Shown here piece by piece: positions 34,577 to 44,839 of a stretch of DNA of 64,000 nt. The position numbers were made by a program, and so were the translations under genes. The number at the start of each line of letters is the position of its first letter. Within the stretch, counting starts at the first letter, position 1. The stretch lies in contig JAMPIV010004908.1 of NCBI GenBank assembly GCA_024509875.1, forward strand, positions 79,501-143,500. The letters run 5' to 3'. Below the pieces are notes generated by a model. That model searched no databases. It saw only the letters and a list, made by a program, of their open reading frames with translations, and had not been told where the DNA came from. The stretch is from Oreohelix idahoensis. Lineage: Eukaryota; Mollusca; Gastropoda; Stylommatophora; Oreohelicidae.

Positions 34577-36991
34577 CAAGTGAATTTTCCCTGATATGAT
34601 GGATGATTTAAAGGGACCTTTAGCTTTTCATAACATTAGAACCCCTGAACATTTGTTGTAACTTTTCGTTTGCCAGAACGCATTCCACCGGGACTCATGT
34701 AGGATACAGCGACGAGATCAAAGAGACAGACCGAGGGATCTTAGGGGAGACTATCGGCGCTATCAAAGACAGTAGTTTTCCCTGATACGAGACGCAGTTG
34801 CTTGCCGCTAATTTCGCGTCTCGGTGTCAATCGAGGAACCGAGCGAACGGGGGAAAGCGAAACGGGCAGCAGCGAGCGGATACGAAGACCCGGGGGCGGC
34901 TTCTTCTCTTGATTTGGCGGTCAGATCCCCAAAAGTTCGTGAGATCAAATAAGTTGTCAAGTTTATCATGTCCCACTCAACTTACATTCCATTTTAGCTA
35001 AATAGACCATGTAGAACTAGACACGTTATCACTCGCTGGCCAGATCTTTACAGAAGCACTAGCTTTATTGAAATCTTGTTATAGATTTTCCCCTGGATTT
35101 TATATATATTTGCAGTGATTTCTAATTCTGTGCAAAGCGGTAAAATATATATTGTGTAAAGTGATCAGTGGTCTAGCTCAGTCATTCTATTTAAAGGGAT
35201 TTTGTGTTAATTTAAATCTATTTAATTAAACCATCTCAAGAGTTCCAGTTTTAAATATAATGATCTATCTATTATATTATTTCAAAAGATAATAGATGCT
35301 TAAATTAACTTTTAAAGTCGCGAAGGAATTTATAATTAATAAATTCAGTTAAGTCCTAGTTTTATAGATGTGGGTTTTTAACCACTAGAATTCGCGCAGT
35401 GTTTATTAAATACATAATTAAATACTCGAGTGTATTATAGGCTTAACGGGAAATTCATCGCGCTTTAGAAGGTTATTTGTTTTCGGTATATTACATGTCT
35501 TTTTTTTCTTTCATACAGAGTGATCGTAACCTGTGCGATCCCAGCATTAAGAAAGCAATAAAGAAATCAATCTAAGCAAAGCAAAGCATAAACAGTGTGT
35601 AGAGTTCCCCTGACGCAGAACTTGTTGAGACTGTGTAAATTTTTAATCTTTGAGGCGATTCTATGTTTGGAATTCCGCTATCTAACTTATAGCAAAGAAA
35701 GCACACCCAAAGACAAATTTAACGCACCATCAAACAACTTAAGTCGTAACGGGAAGAAGAACACTGGCCCGAGCTTTGTTAGTTTACTGACACAGAGAGA
35801 TAATTCATAATTTCCTGAACAGTGATGTGACTAGTTTTCTCACTGGACTTAAACCATACCTCACGGATAAAGTGTACCAGCACGCGTAGAAGAATTTTAT
35901 TATCCGCGGCATAGTCAAATAGACCACACCATCCTCACCCCGGTATCAGAGACCGTGCCCTCCCATAGAAACTGTTATTAAGAAAAGAGACACAACTACA
36001 GATTCATTTTCCAGCGATTACGGGACCCTTTTATGTGCTGACCGCCTACCCGATAATCTGGGGCTAGAACTTGAACAAACACTCATACATTTAGTTGAGG
36101 TGTAACTGCTGTTGTGTTATTCTATGGAGTGCAAGATTTTTTTCACAATCGGTAAGTGAGAGCAAGATGAGTGAAGGCCTTTGCTAGCGCGTGTATGAAT
36201 GACAGGAAATTAATTCTTTTGTGTGACCATTTTGTTAACTTGCTTACCTGGTAACATATATCTTTTCTGTATACCCTACATTGTTCCTTTAAGTGGGATA
36301 GTTGATAATTTGTTAACTCTGTTTAAAACCACCTCCTTTCCATTTGCTTAGTAAAGGGAAGAACAGCTGGGAAGAACAGGTTTTTTTTTTTCTATCACTT
36401 ATACCTAACTTGGTAACACCTCTTTCAGAGTAATTAACTTTACTGTTAGGTTAACGTACCCGTGTTCCTGATATTATCTATCTCTGGACTGGGTTTGTCT
36501 TTGTCTAATGAGCGGGAAGGGCTTAGTCGATACCAATCTTCTTCACCCCCTCCCAAACTTGTTATTTGCATTTGTGTACTTATGATAATTTATGTAATAT
36601 CTGATATTTTTAGTGATTGATGTTTAAAGTGAATAAAATCACCTAAACTCATTTAGTTCTGTGTGTTGGATATACCCAAAGCCCAACATTTCCCCTATTC
36701 GTTTAATATAGTTTGTATCAACGTCGTGTGTGTGTTTGAAAACACCGAATCGGTGTGCGCGCAGATGCGAGTCTGGAAAACTGGCAAATAATTGTTTGAC
36801 CAGGAGAGTGAAAGAGAAGATTGAGAGACACGATTTGTCGTAAATAAGTCTGTCTTTACTCTCCTCCAGCACGCTGTGAAGTAACTATTAAATCTCTACA
36901 TTTTCTATCACTGAGCTTACCATCATCATTTTCCACTCTAAACCGGACCACTATTTCTACGACTCTTTTCTCTCAAAATAAATTTACGACA
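34556..36991 (+). repeat. 3' LTR of the 10.2-kb element
   Basis: 2436 bp, same limits as the 5' LTR. Differences I noticed: TTTAAAGGGACCT versus TTTAAGGGACCC near the start, a 2-base change in a (TA)n run, a GTAGAAG versus GTAAG change near 35,887, one ATTG unit fewer near 36,615, and CTTACC versus CTTTCC near 36,918. Confidence 0.95.
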
Positions 36992-37890
36992 GTCAGAGAA
37001 AGAAACTTATGTCTTTTGTTAACATCATATACTTATATGGTTTCTTCTTTTCTTTTTTTTAATCTCAATAATCTGATTAGTCACGGGATAGATTACATTA
37101 GGAACCTATTCTTTTCACATCTTGACTATTTCATCACTTATTGTTACCTTTTGATCTTTTGGGTAAATTAACCTCTGTTGGGACCGTCGTTTCTTTTCCT
37201 TTACCAGAGGGGAGAACCTATTTGATTAATTTCCATTTTGTCTGTAAACCATGATCTCTTGATGCATTTGATTTATGTTGTGATTCTTCTATTTGATAAT
37301 AAACTTTATTAAATCTTTAGTTATCGTTTCGGTCAACCTCTATTCATTATATGTTATCCATAGTTTGTTTTCACGTTCGTGCCTATTTGTCACAGAATTG
37401 TGTGCATGTGAGTGCAGTGTAGCTTGTATTTTCGTACAAGGAGAGAAAGTGCGTCTGATTTAAATATCTTCGTCCAGATAGGCTGGATTAGATAAATTAT
37501 TCTATCCAGACACTGTCCTTTCTCTTACACGATCAACCTCGTGATAAAAACTATATCTTACCCCTTACTGTCACATTGTCATCACTATCACCTCAGTTTA
37601 GACAGGGCTATAAACATCTATACCTATCTGATAATCCATCCACGACATGTCATTAGAATTTCTGATGCAGTTTTTAAGGCCTCTGCCTCTGCTCTGAAGT
37701 TACTTGAAATTTCCCTGTTGCGACTGCTATCTTTTTTGTGGTCCATTGCCTAAGCCCAGGAAGACTCCTCCACCCCCATTTGTTGCATTAGTTGCTGATC
37801 CATATGTGTATGCATGGATCCAGGTGTTGCGTAGGTAATGTTTCTCTATATATTTTGTGGTTAGGACTCTCCTTTCCGTTTCATTTGGCT
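36992..37890. other. non-coding flank, no gene recognised
   Basis: T-rich sequence right of the 3' LTR. The plus-strand open frame 37,541-37,753 has no identifiable domain and may be antisense to the 3' part of the adjacent LINE. Confidence 0.35.
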
Positions 37891-37899
37891 GTTCTTTCT

Positions 37900-39650
37900 C
37901 TCAATACCAGGAATGTTTTTTTATCATTTCAGGGAAGAACTGTTGTTTCCAAATTGTAGCTTGTGTGCAGTACATATTGGCGTAGCTGTTGATATTGCGT
38001 TTATGAGGTCTGCTCTCGTCTTTGTTTTGACTGTCTCTACAAAGTTGCTTCGCTTCAGTCTTCCCCTTCCAAATCCATTTGTTCTCTGGTGCATTGGGTG
38101 GTCTATCAGCCTCCTGAATTTCTCGGCTTGTTGCTAGGCTCTGCTATCTCTTCTATCCTCCATAGGCTGGAGGTGAGTAATCTTTTCCAACTCTTCAATG
38201 GGTGTTGACTTCATGCCCCCTGTTATGATTCTCAGTGCTTGGTTTTGGGTTCTGTTTATTTTGTCAAAGTTCGACTTAGCTGCCGTTGACCATGCTGCAA
38301 TGCCATATTCTAAGACTGGTCTCACTCGCCCAGTATATAGCTTCTTTAATACTCTCTCGTCTGCTCCCCAACCCGTGCCAGCAAGTTTTTTCATGATTGC
38401 CATTCTCTGCCTTGCTCTTGTCATTTTTTTTTTTAATCTGGGTTTTTCAAGTCAAGTGGCGATCAAAGGTAATGCCTAGGTAGTTTGGGTTTTCATCCAG
38501 ATGTAGATTTTTCCCATTTAGCACCAATTTGGAGATCTTTTATTTGTTTGAGAGAGAAAACACTGTGTATGATGTTTTCCCTTGATTTATCTTTACTAGC
38601 CATGCCTTGGCCCACTCTTCCAATGAAGGTAGGGCTTGCTGCATCCGAATGCTTGCCGTAGTGATATATTCCTCTGAGATCCACAGGGGTAAGTCGCCTG
38701 CAAAGGAGTCATTGTGGGTTCTTCTTGGAATATTCTCTGATATGTCATTAATATATGCGAGGAACAGCGTGGGTGACAGGACTCCCCCTTGGGGAACACC
38801 CTGCTCCAATACTATCTTTCTACTGGTCTGTCCTTGTAGTTGGACTGTGGCAGTTCTATTCTCAAAATAGTGGCTGATCCATTTGAACATTTTGCCACAC
38901 ACTTCACTTCTTTGCAGCTTGACTGTCAGTCCATCTTTCCACACTATGTCAAATGCTTTTTTCTAAGTCGACCAAAACCACCAGTGTGTACTTTTTTTCT
39001 TAGAAAGCGTCCTCAATTTTCTGAGTTATATAAGTGATCTGATCTTCAGTGGATCTGTGTTTTCTGAATCCTGCTTGCTGTGGGGCTAAGAGATGTTTTT
39101 CCTCTAGATGCCACATTAGTCGGATATTAATTATGCGCTCCATCAATTTTCCAACACAGCTAAGTAGACTGATAGGTCTGTAGCCATTTGGTTTTGTCTG
39201 AACTTTGTCTTTCTTAGGTATTGGAATCAGTATGGCGTCTTTCCATGCCTGTGGTACTATTCCTCTTTTCCAGCTACAGTTTAGGATGGCCAGAAGCTTC
39301 CTTTTTGCCTTTGTTCCTAGGCCTGCAAGCATTTCATTGGTTATCCCATCTTTTCCAGGTGACTTTAGCGCCCTCATTGCCTCTTCCATTTCTTGCATTG
39401 TTAATATTGCCATCATGTGTTCTTCTGGTGCAAGCTTTTTGTTGTCATGACTCCTTTGTTCATCAATGATGGTCTTTCTTCTGTCTATAGGGACATCAAT
39501 GTGGTTTGCAGCAGCATAGTGTTCCATGAGTGCATTTGCAGCTTGTTTTTCCGAGAGCATATTTTTACCTTGTTTAATTGTGATGTGATTTTTTTTTTTT
39601 TTTTTTTGTTGGAAGTGATTTCGTGGAGTACGAACTGGTTGAAACAGCAT
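37900..39650 (-). pseudogene. LINE reverse transcriptase, frameshifted and catalytically broken
   Basis: Read on the minus strand. 39,650-39,000: RT fingers and palm (MRALKSPGKDGITNEML, WKDAILIPIPKKDK, YRPISLLSCVGKLMERII, QQAGFRKHRSTEDQI). A frameshift follows near 38,990-38,960. 38,944-38,540: VWKDGLTVKL, LEQGVPQGGVLSPTLF, then SFAGDLPLW, where the catalytic pair of the YADD box reads Gly-Asp, so polymerase activity should be lost. Another shift, then thumb sequence (MAIMKKLAGTGWGADERVL, RPVLEYGIAAW, 38,424-38,134). Decayed sequence to about 37,900 matches the fragment at 61,012-61,320. RNase H would come next but is missing. Probably the same I-like family as the RNase H fragments elsewhere in the window. 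Confidence 0.88.
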
Positions 39651-40560
39651 TCCTTATGTACCGTATCTCTTTGTCTCCGAGACGTCCGCGCTGTTGTTTA
39701 CTTTCCGTTTGACAACTTTTCGGAGGGTTTGGAGTTTAGCGAATCTGTGCTAGTTTATGGACATAATCATAATTTTCTCATACATTACTAACGATAATTC
39801 TCCCCTACTGCCATAATTACATGTGTAAGGAGTTTCTGCACAAATCCCAAAAAATAATTATTCTGTTCGGGACATCAGTTTTAACATTATCGAAATTCGT
39901 TGCGATTCCTAGTTTATCATAAAGATACTGGTTGTTGCGTGATAAATTCTCGCAACATCGTTTTATTTCAATATCTATTTTATAACGCAAGGGCAACAAC
40001 TGCTTGAAATTTATAGTCACTTTTCTCGGTAAGCATTTGTCTTCTCGCGTTGGTATCGAATGCAGTTAAGTTTGAGCTGTGGTCATTTTGCGCTGGACTG
40101 CGCATGACTTGTCTTGCTTCTTGGTCGATCGGTTTCCGCCCACCACGAGTGGAGTGAGCGATTTGGAATGGCGAAAGAGATGCCTCGTTGAAGAGGGGAT
40201 CTCCGCTTTTTTTTGTTCTGTCAGGGATGTGTAGTCCTCTTATGGATATTTCGTTTATTCGAGATAATACCTCTAGTGTATTTGCACATGCCGGGAGGCA
40301 TAATATTTCTGTGTATTTCCGGAAGGCAAGGTAAATTAACATTTTCATTAACTCTATCGATTTTGGTCGTGAACGATTTCTGGTTCATAGCCTGTCTTCG
40401 AAAGTCGTCGTCACGAGATGTTTTCCTAGCTCACATGTCGCTGTATTGTGCTGCATCGGTTGATGCAGGTTCCAAGGACCATTACTTGCTACTTTGTTAA
40501 ATGAACTAGGTTTGAAAAACCTTTATTATCTAGAGGATATTTTTGAGGACATTATTTATA
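39651..40560. other. no recognised gene; one unidentified minus-strand open region
   Basis: Minus-strand frames 40,348-39,980 and 40,020-39,817 encode hydrophilic sequence I do not recognise. A poly-T run at 39,590-39,608 sits just upstream of the LINE RT. The region could be 5' LINE sequence or unrelated. Confidence 0.3.
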
Positions 40561-41092
40561 CTTCGGCAGACGTGTCTGTCTTGCTGAAGTCAAACTAAGG
40601 AGAGTGAACTGATCTCATACATCTGGTTATCTCCTGGCTGTTATAGAAAAGGATGGAGTTTTTCACCTGACTACATTTACAGCACACTATGAAATATAAC
40701 ATGCATCTGACTCATCATTGTAATGCTGTCTACCGTCTATTGCTGTATTGAATGTTGCTGTGATAATGACTGTTTGATGTGCCTACATATTCGCGTAACC
40801 ATTTTGTCACTGTGGCGTCCACAATAAATAATGAAGAAAAACGTCAACGGCTGTTACAAGAATCATTGACTTTATACGTCGTGAGTTTACTGACGTCCTA
40901 TGTGGATTGCCCTGTTATTTTTGTATGAACATTGTTTTGACTGAACACATCTGCACACCTATACACAAAACCAGACATGCGGATACCATCCGGTATCATC
41001 ATATTGGGAATGTTAGTGTGCTGATTTTAATTTTACAACTTTGCATTACTTGAAATTAATTTGTAAAATGCATTTGGGAATAAATTAATTCA

Positions 41093-41192
41093 GTATAAAA
41101 GATGAGAGAGGAAGGGCAGAATGTTAGGCAAGTCTGCGTGTCCACTTCTCAGCTCTTTGAAAATAAAGTTCGTTCTTTCGTTCGTTCTCTTA
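41093..41192 (+). promoter_or_regulatory. possible solo-LTR core: TATA box and polyadenylation signal
   Basis: TATAAAAG at about 41,094 is followed about 70 bases later by AATAAA (41,161) and then 'gttcgttctttcgttcgttctcttaca'. A similar 'agtaaagttcgttctttctttcg' block occurs at 52,042. Promoter and poly(A) signal this close together are typical of an LTR R region. Limits of the LTR are not resolved. Confidence 0.3.
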
Positions 41193-41400
41193 CACTAAGG
41201 ATTCAAATACAAGAACTGCCTTGTGATGTTATCACCTGGTTTTCTCATGTCTGTCCCATCTAACGCCGTTATACTCCTTACAATTTGTTCTACTGGTATT
41301 TGTCTGGTTAATTCCATTAGTTCCACACAGGTAATCTTGCTGTACCATTTCACTCCTTCTAACCTTCGCAAGGAACAGTTTATCAAAGCCTGTATCTTTC
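41193..41400 (-). pseudogene. RTE-type LINE fragment (end of RT and C-terminal linker)
   Basis: Minus-strand frame with INCSLRRLEGVKWYSKITC and ELTRQIPVEQIVR matches '[19 protein letters not shown]' and '[11 protein letters not shown]' of the plus-strand RTE copy at 45.8-45.95 kb. About 60 codons remain, with the MRKPGDNITRQFLYLNP end of the conserved tail. Confidence 0.75.
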
Positions 41401-41843
41401 AAATACAATTTTAATACGAGATAATGAATGTACAGTAATGACACAATTTCGATAACTCCGAAACATGTATTATATTGCATAATTATTATTTGAGGATGAA
41501 ACAATGCAGTATTAAAAAACTATACGATTTTGTCCTTCATACATATTGAATAATAAGGAACGTATATTTCTGTCCTACATTATATTTTACATAAATGAAA
41601 CAATGACGAAAAAAAAAACCCAAAAAGATGGCTAGCTTATCCGTGACGCAATGAAATAAGAAAATGAACAAATAAAAAATAATATGTGATTATTTTTCCT
41701 TTTCTTTTCGACACCGATAAAACATTGAGATCATCTGTAATGTTACTTATGTGTCAATTTTTTATTTAATGACTAGCACTTTGTAATAACACAAAGAACA
41801 AACAAATTAGACATCTAGTGACAACAACACAGGTCAGTAATTA

Positions 41844-41971
41844 TTAGTGCCTGTGAAACTTGTGTCCAAGCTTGACGATGATACAAATAACGACGCAACT
41901 CATGAAGGAACACAGCACAAGCACTAGTTTTTGTTTGGTATCCACTGCAGACGTGGTAGATGCACTGACGT
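41844..41971 (-). CDS. candidate terminal exon C1: Ser/Thr stalk, transmembrane helix, short basic tail
   Basis: On the minus strand a strong acceptor (pyrimidine tract TTTTTCTTTTGTATTTGTTTCAG ending at 41,972) precedes an exon that reads, entering in phase 1, as a Ser/Thr-rich stalk (VSASTTSAVDTKQK), then about 20 hydrophobic residues (from LVLVL to CIIVKL), then GHKFHRH and TAA at 41,844-41,846. This has the form of a membrane anchor with a nine-residue cytoplasmic tail, as in type I receptors. Two further copies of the stalk part lie at 42,165 and 42,834, each stopping before the membrane segment. An alternative phase-0 reading ends after 15 residues. No extracellular domain exon was found nearby, so the gene identity is unknown. 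It may belong with the exons at 61,448 and 52,349, or to a tandem paralogue. Confidence 0.5.
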
Positions 41972-42124
41972 CTGAAACAAATACAAAAGAAAAACAGAGT
42001 ATAAATATTGTGCCTACTGAATGAACTTGTGGTATAATGTCATTACGTCCTTCATCCTTTATTTAGTCACATTAGCTGAAGATGGATCAGTTGCATTCAT
42101 TAATCCTTCTTCATATATTAGAGC

Positions 42125-42165
42125 TTATTTGGTCTCCACCGCAGACGTGGTAGACGCATTGACGT
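42125..42165 (-). CDS. candidate terminal exon C2: stalk copy ending before the membrane segment
   Basis: Second copy of the C1 exon start. The acceptor is ...TATTTTGTCAG, a shortened pyrimidine tract; the upstream intron sequence GGTACAATATTTATGCTCT also matches C1's intron. In phase 1 it reads VNASTTSAVETK then TAA at 42,125-42,127, exactly where C1 has a Gln codon. Three of the five C1-C2 differences in the shared part fall at third positions in this frame. It could give a soluble form, a short tail, or be a dead copy. Confidence 0.35.
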
Positions 42166-42303
42166 CTGACAAAATAGAGCATAAATATTGTACCTACTGC
42201 ATGCACTAGTGGTAACATTTAATCCGTCTGCCTTGATTTAATTCAGAATTCCGTAACTTTTTTTTATTCCATGGACACCTTATACTGTACGGTAATGGGC
42301 CCC

Positions 42304-42446
42304 TTTGATTGTCCGGTGAAGGTTTAGAACTTTATTTGATTGTCCGGTGAAGGTTTAGAACTTTATTTGATTGTCCGGTGAAGGTTTAGAACTTTATTTG
42401 ATTGTCCGGTGAATGTTTAGGATCTGATTTGATTGTCTGGTCAAGG
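42304..42446. repeat. 31-bp tandem repeat, about 4.5 copies
   Basis: Unit TTTGATTGTCCGGTGAAGG plus TTTAGAACTTTA. Starts at 42,304, 42,335, 42,366, 42,397 and a diverged partial at 42,428. The first three are identical. It lies in the intron-like space between candidate exon copies C2 and C3. Confidence 0.92.
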
Positions 42447-42793
42447 CTACGGACACTTCCTTAAAGTAAATGTATATAAACACATAATTAAAATTGTTAC
42501 GTACAAATAGCATATTTTATTACAAAGAAAAATCAGTTAAAATTTCATATAATGACACCGAAATATAGAAACATTCTGTGAAATAATGTACAAGGTATTA
42601 GTTTAAATGCAAAAATCTATGATAGTTACACGAAAAAAAATTTAGTTTAAAAAAATCCAAATTTGTTGTTTCTCATAAGGATAATTAAGTACACGGACCC
42701 CTTAGAATCCATTCATGGGGCGGTGGACCACAAGTTTTAGTCACATAGCTGAAGATAGGCCAGTGGTATTAGTCAGTCATCATATCTTAGTGT

Positions 42794-42834
42794 TTATATG
42801 GTCTCCACGGCAGACGTGGAAGATACACCGATGG
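42794..42834 (-). CDS. candidate terminal exon C3: third stalk copy, stops before the membrane segment
   Basis: Minus-strand acceptor ...CACATTTTTTTCTCAG precedes an exon reading, in phase 1, IGVSSTSAVETI then TAA at 42,794-42,796. Flanks on the 3' side (GTGTTTATATGG, TCACATAGCTGAAGATAGG) match those of C2, so C2 and C3 are closer to each other than to C1. This is the most diverged of the three. Confidence 0.33.
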
Positions 42835-43170
42835 CTGAGAAAAAAATGTGTTAATAAAAACTGGCAAGCAAAATGTGAACGTAGAGAGAAGTGGCCTAAC
42901 TGTTTTGTGCATGGTCTCAAATGTGCTACCTCAACACCGAGTACAATATACGCACAACTAACAAGTGAACCGTCAAAAACATATTACTCGAAGGAACAGA
43001 GACGTGCTCTTTCCGCTTTATGTTCTGAGGATGGTACCATTTTTCCTATGTTAAGGTTCTTTCTTTGAATTTTTCCCGCTTCGTGGATCTTTATAGTCAA
43101 AGTATCTGGACGCATGACCAAATGGTCACGGAAGAACCGGTCAAAAATGGATAAATAGAGTGAAATTTTA

Positions 43171-43614
43171 TTAATTACTTAACAGCTGTTTTATCACACG
43201 TTTAAAAAAACCAAAATGTTTGCCTTGGTAGCCTGTGTCATGAAGACATACTTTAAGATTGTATGGGTTCCTTCCACATGTGAGCGCGACACAAATTTGA
43301 CCACGAGCAAGGACTGCTTCTAGTAAGTATTCGTCTAAATGATCTAATGATTGTTCTTATGCTTTGTTGATTGCCATTGGAAAAGCTATAATCATAGGGA
43401 ACTAACGGTTTCCCCGGATGAAAAGAATGCTGGTCTCATGTGGCTCTAAACTGATGCGTGGAATGAAAACTCATTTGTTTTTATTGCAGCCAGTAATGAT
43501 TTCAGCAACAATGAAGTTGTTTTGAAGGGACTTTACAACTAATCGCGTGGTGATCAAGAAACTTGTATTTGCATCCAGGTTTCGGAGCAGCATGATCAAT
43601 GTACCGATTGTGAG
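43171..43614 (-). pseudogene. Helitron helicase (Pif1-like) C-terminus, decayed
   Basis: One minus-strand frame with three stops reads LTIGTLIMLLRNLDANT, TRLVVKSLQNNFIVAEIITG, VFIPRISLEPHETSILF, FPMIIAFPMAINKA and ICVALTCGRNPYNLKV, ending at TAA 43,171-43,173. These match in order the last helicase motifs of Helitron Rep/helicase proteins (VGxPIMLLRNL, CNGTRL, IPRI, FPMTINKSQGQT, YVALSR). Several catalytic residues have changed. Internal stops include TAG and TAA where the family usually has Gln. Recognisable but weaker sequence may extend back to about 43,936. The element would have replicated by rolling circle. Confidence 0.8.
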
Positions 43615-43959
43615 CTTCGGCAGGTGCGGTTAATATTAATTGGATACCGCTGATTCAGAAAATCAGCTGGGATAGAAATGGTATCTTTCTGGTCCTCAAT
43701 AACCATCCAGTCAGCCTTGATATAGCTCTTTTCTTCGCCGGGGATACTTTCACAATGTCTTGGTTAATTCGGTTGCTGTAATATTTCGAGGGTGAATGAC
43801 CTTCGAAGAAACTGTTGAGAAATTCTTCATTATTGCATGAAGTAGAACCATGAACAACGAACAAGCAATTAGAAGAAGGAATTGAGGCCTTTGAGATGTA
43901 GATGTATGTAGACGAATGGAAAGAGTAGAAACACATAAAGAGGTCATAGGAAACCTAGG

Positions 43960-44820
43960 AAAGGAAAGAGAATTTATGAATGTCACGAGATACTTTCGTT
44001 CTCTTTTTCGGGTCTGCAATCATAACCGGCATTAGTACTCTGTCATTTCTTTTACGTGCTAATTCTTCCAGTATTTGTTGTTTTCGCCTTTGTCGTTCAT
44101 GTTTTTCTTCTGATATCGTGCCACTTCCTTACTATTACCTATCCGTTTGACCTGTTTCTTAAACGACATTGCCCCCTATTTATGCAGGGAGAAGTTGTTT
44201 GTGTACTAAATTATGTATCAGCTTCCGGCAGACAGAACAATTGGCCGTAAGTAGCGAGACGCGTTGACTGAACAAACGTTTGATACAAGGACATGGGTTG
44301 CAGATAATTACCACAAACCATGTTGTTCAGGTTTTCCAATATGGATGACAGTATTTGGAGATGAGGTGTCAGTTCGCAGACATAACGTGTCCAAATACAC
44401 GGTAGATTTCACTGGGATATCGGAAGATGACGATGTTGTTACAGATTAAGACACTGAAAGTTGGATAACATTCTCGGCAGATTGACTTTGTTGTAATGAA
44501 CCATTACAGGAAAGTAACATCTTGGAAGATATTATCAGCGATAGATCTGTGAAGTAGTGATTTATAAACATGATAACTAACAACGGAAGTGGCAAGATCT
44601 TGTATGGTCCTGAAGTTTAAAAATCAAATTTGATGTGTCATGTAGTAATGTTCTACATGAAGGTAGTGGGGTGACCCTACCAAATCAGACACTTATTCGC
44701 TATTAGTTTGGCGTTTGAGATGTTAAGATAGACTGTACCTGATTGGACCTTTACTCCAAGTAGCAACCTGAGTGTGTAGGCAAAAAGTTTGCTTATATTT
44801 TACATCGTTGTAAGACTACT
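43960..44820. other. no recognised feature
   Basis: Short open frames only (for example 44,264-44,449 plus). It may be upstream Helitron or unrelated sequence. Confidence 0.3.
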
Positions 44821-44839
44821 TCATTGACTTCCAATTTCG

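Larger units (their letters stand above)
26780..36991 (+). mobile_element. complete young Gmr1-like Ty3/gypsy retrotransposon with 2.4-kb LTRs
   Basis: 10,212 bp: 5' LTR 26,780-29,216, primer site, leader, one 1465-codon gag-pol frame, polypurine tract, 3' LTR 34,556-36,991. LTRs begin TGTGACGTACG and end ACGACA. I see only about ten differences between them, mostly 1-4-base indels in short repeats, so the insertion is recent. Domain order: gag, protease, integrase, RT, RNase H. The five bases before (AGTGT) and after (GTCAG) do not match, so no target duplication is visible. One frameshift near 34,395 separates the last 50-odd codons; otherwise the element looks capable of its own movement. 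Confidence 0.95.

Noticed and set aside
39817..40348. Minus-strand exon(s) of the receptor-like gene near 40 kb
   Set aside because: Open but without convincing splice sites or domains; kept only as unidentified sequence.
42304..42446. CRISPR-like or regulatory spaced repeats
   Set aside because: Perfect head-to-tail 31-bp minisatellite without spacers.
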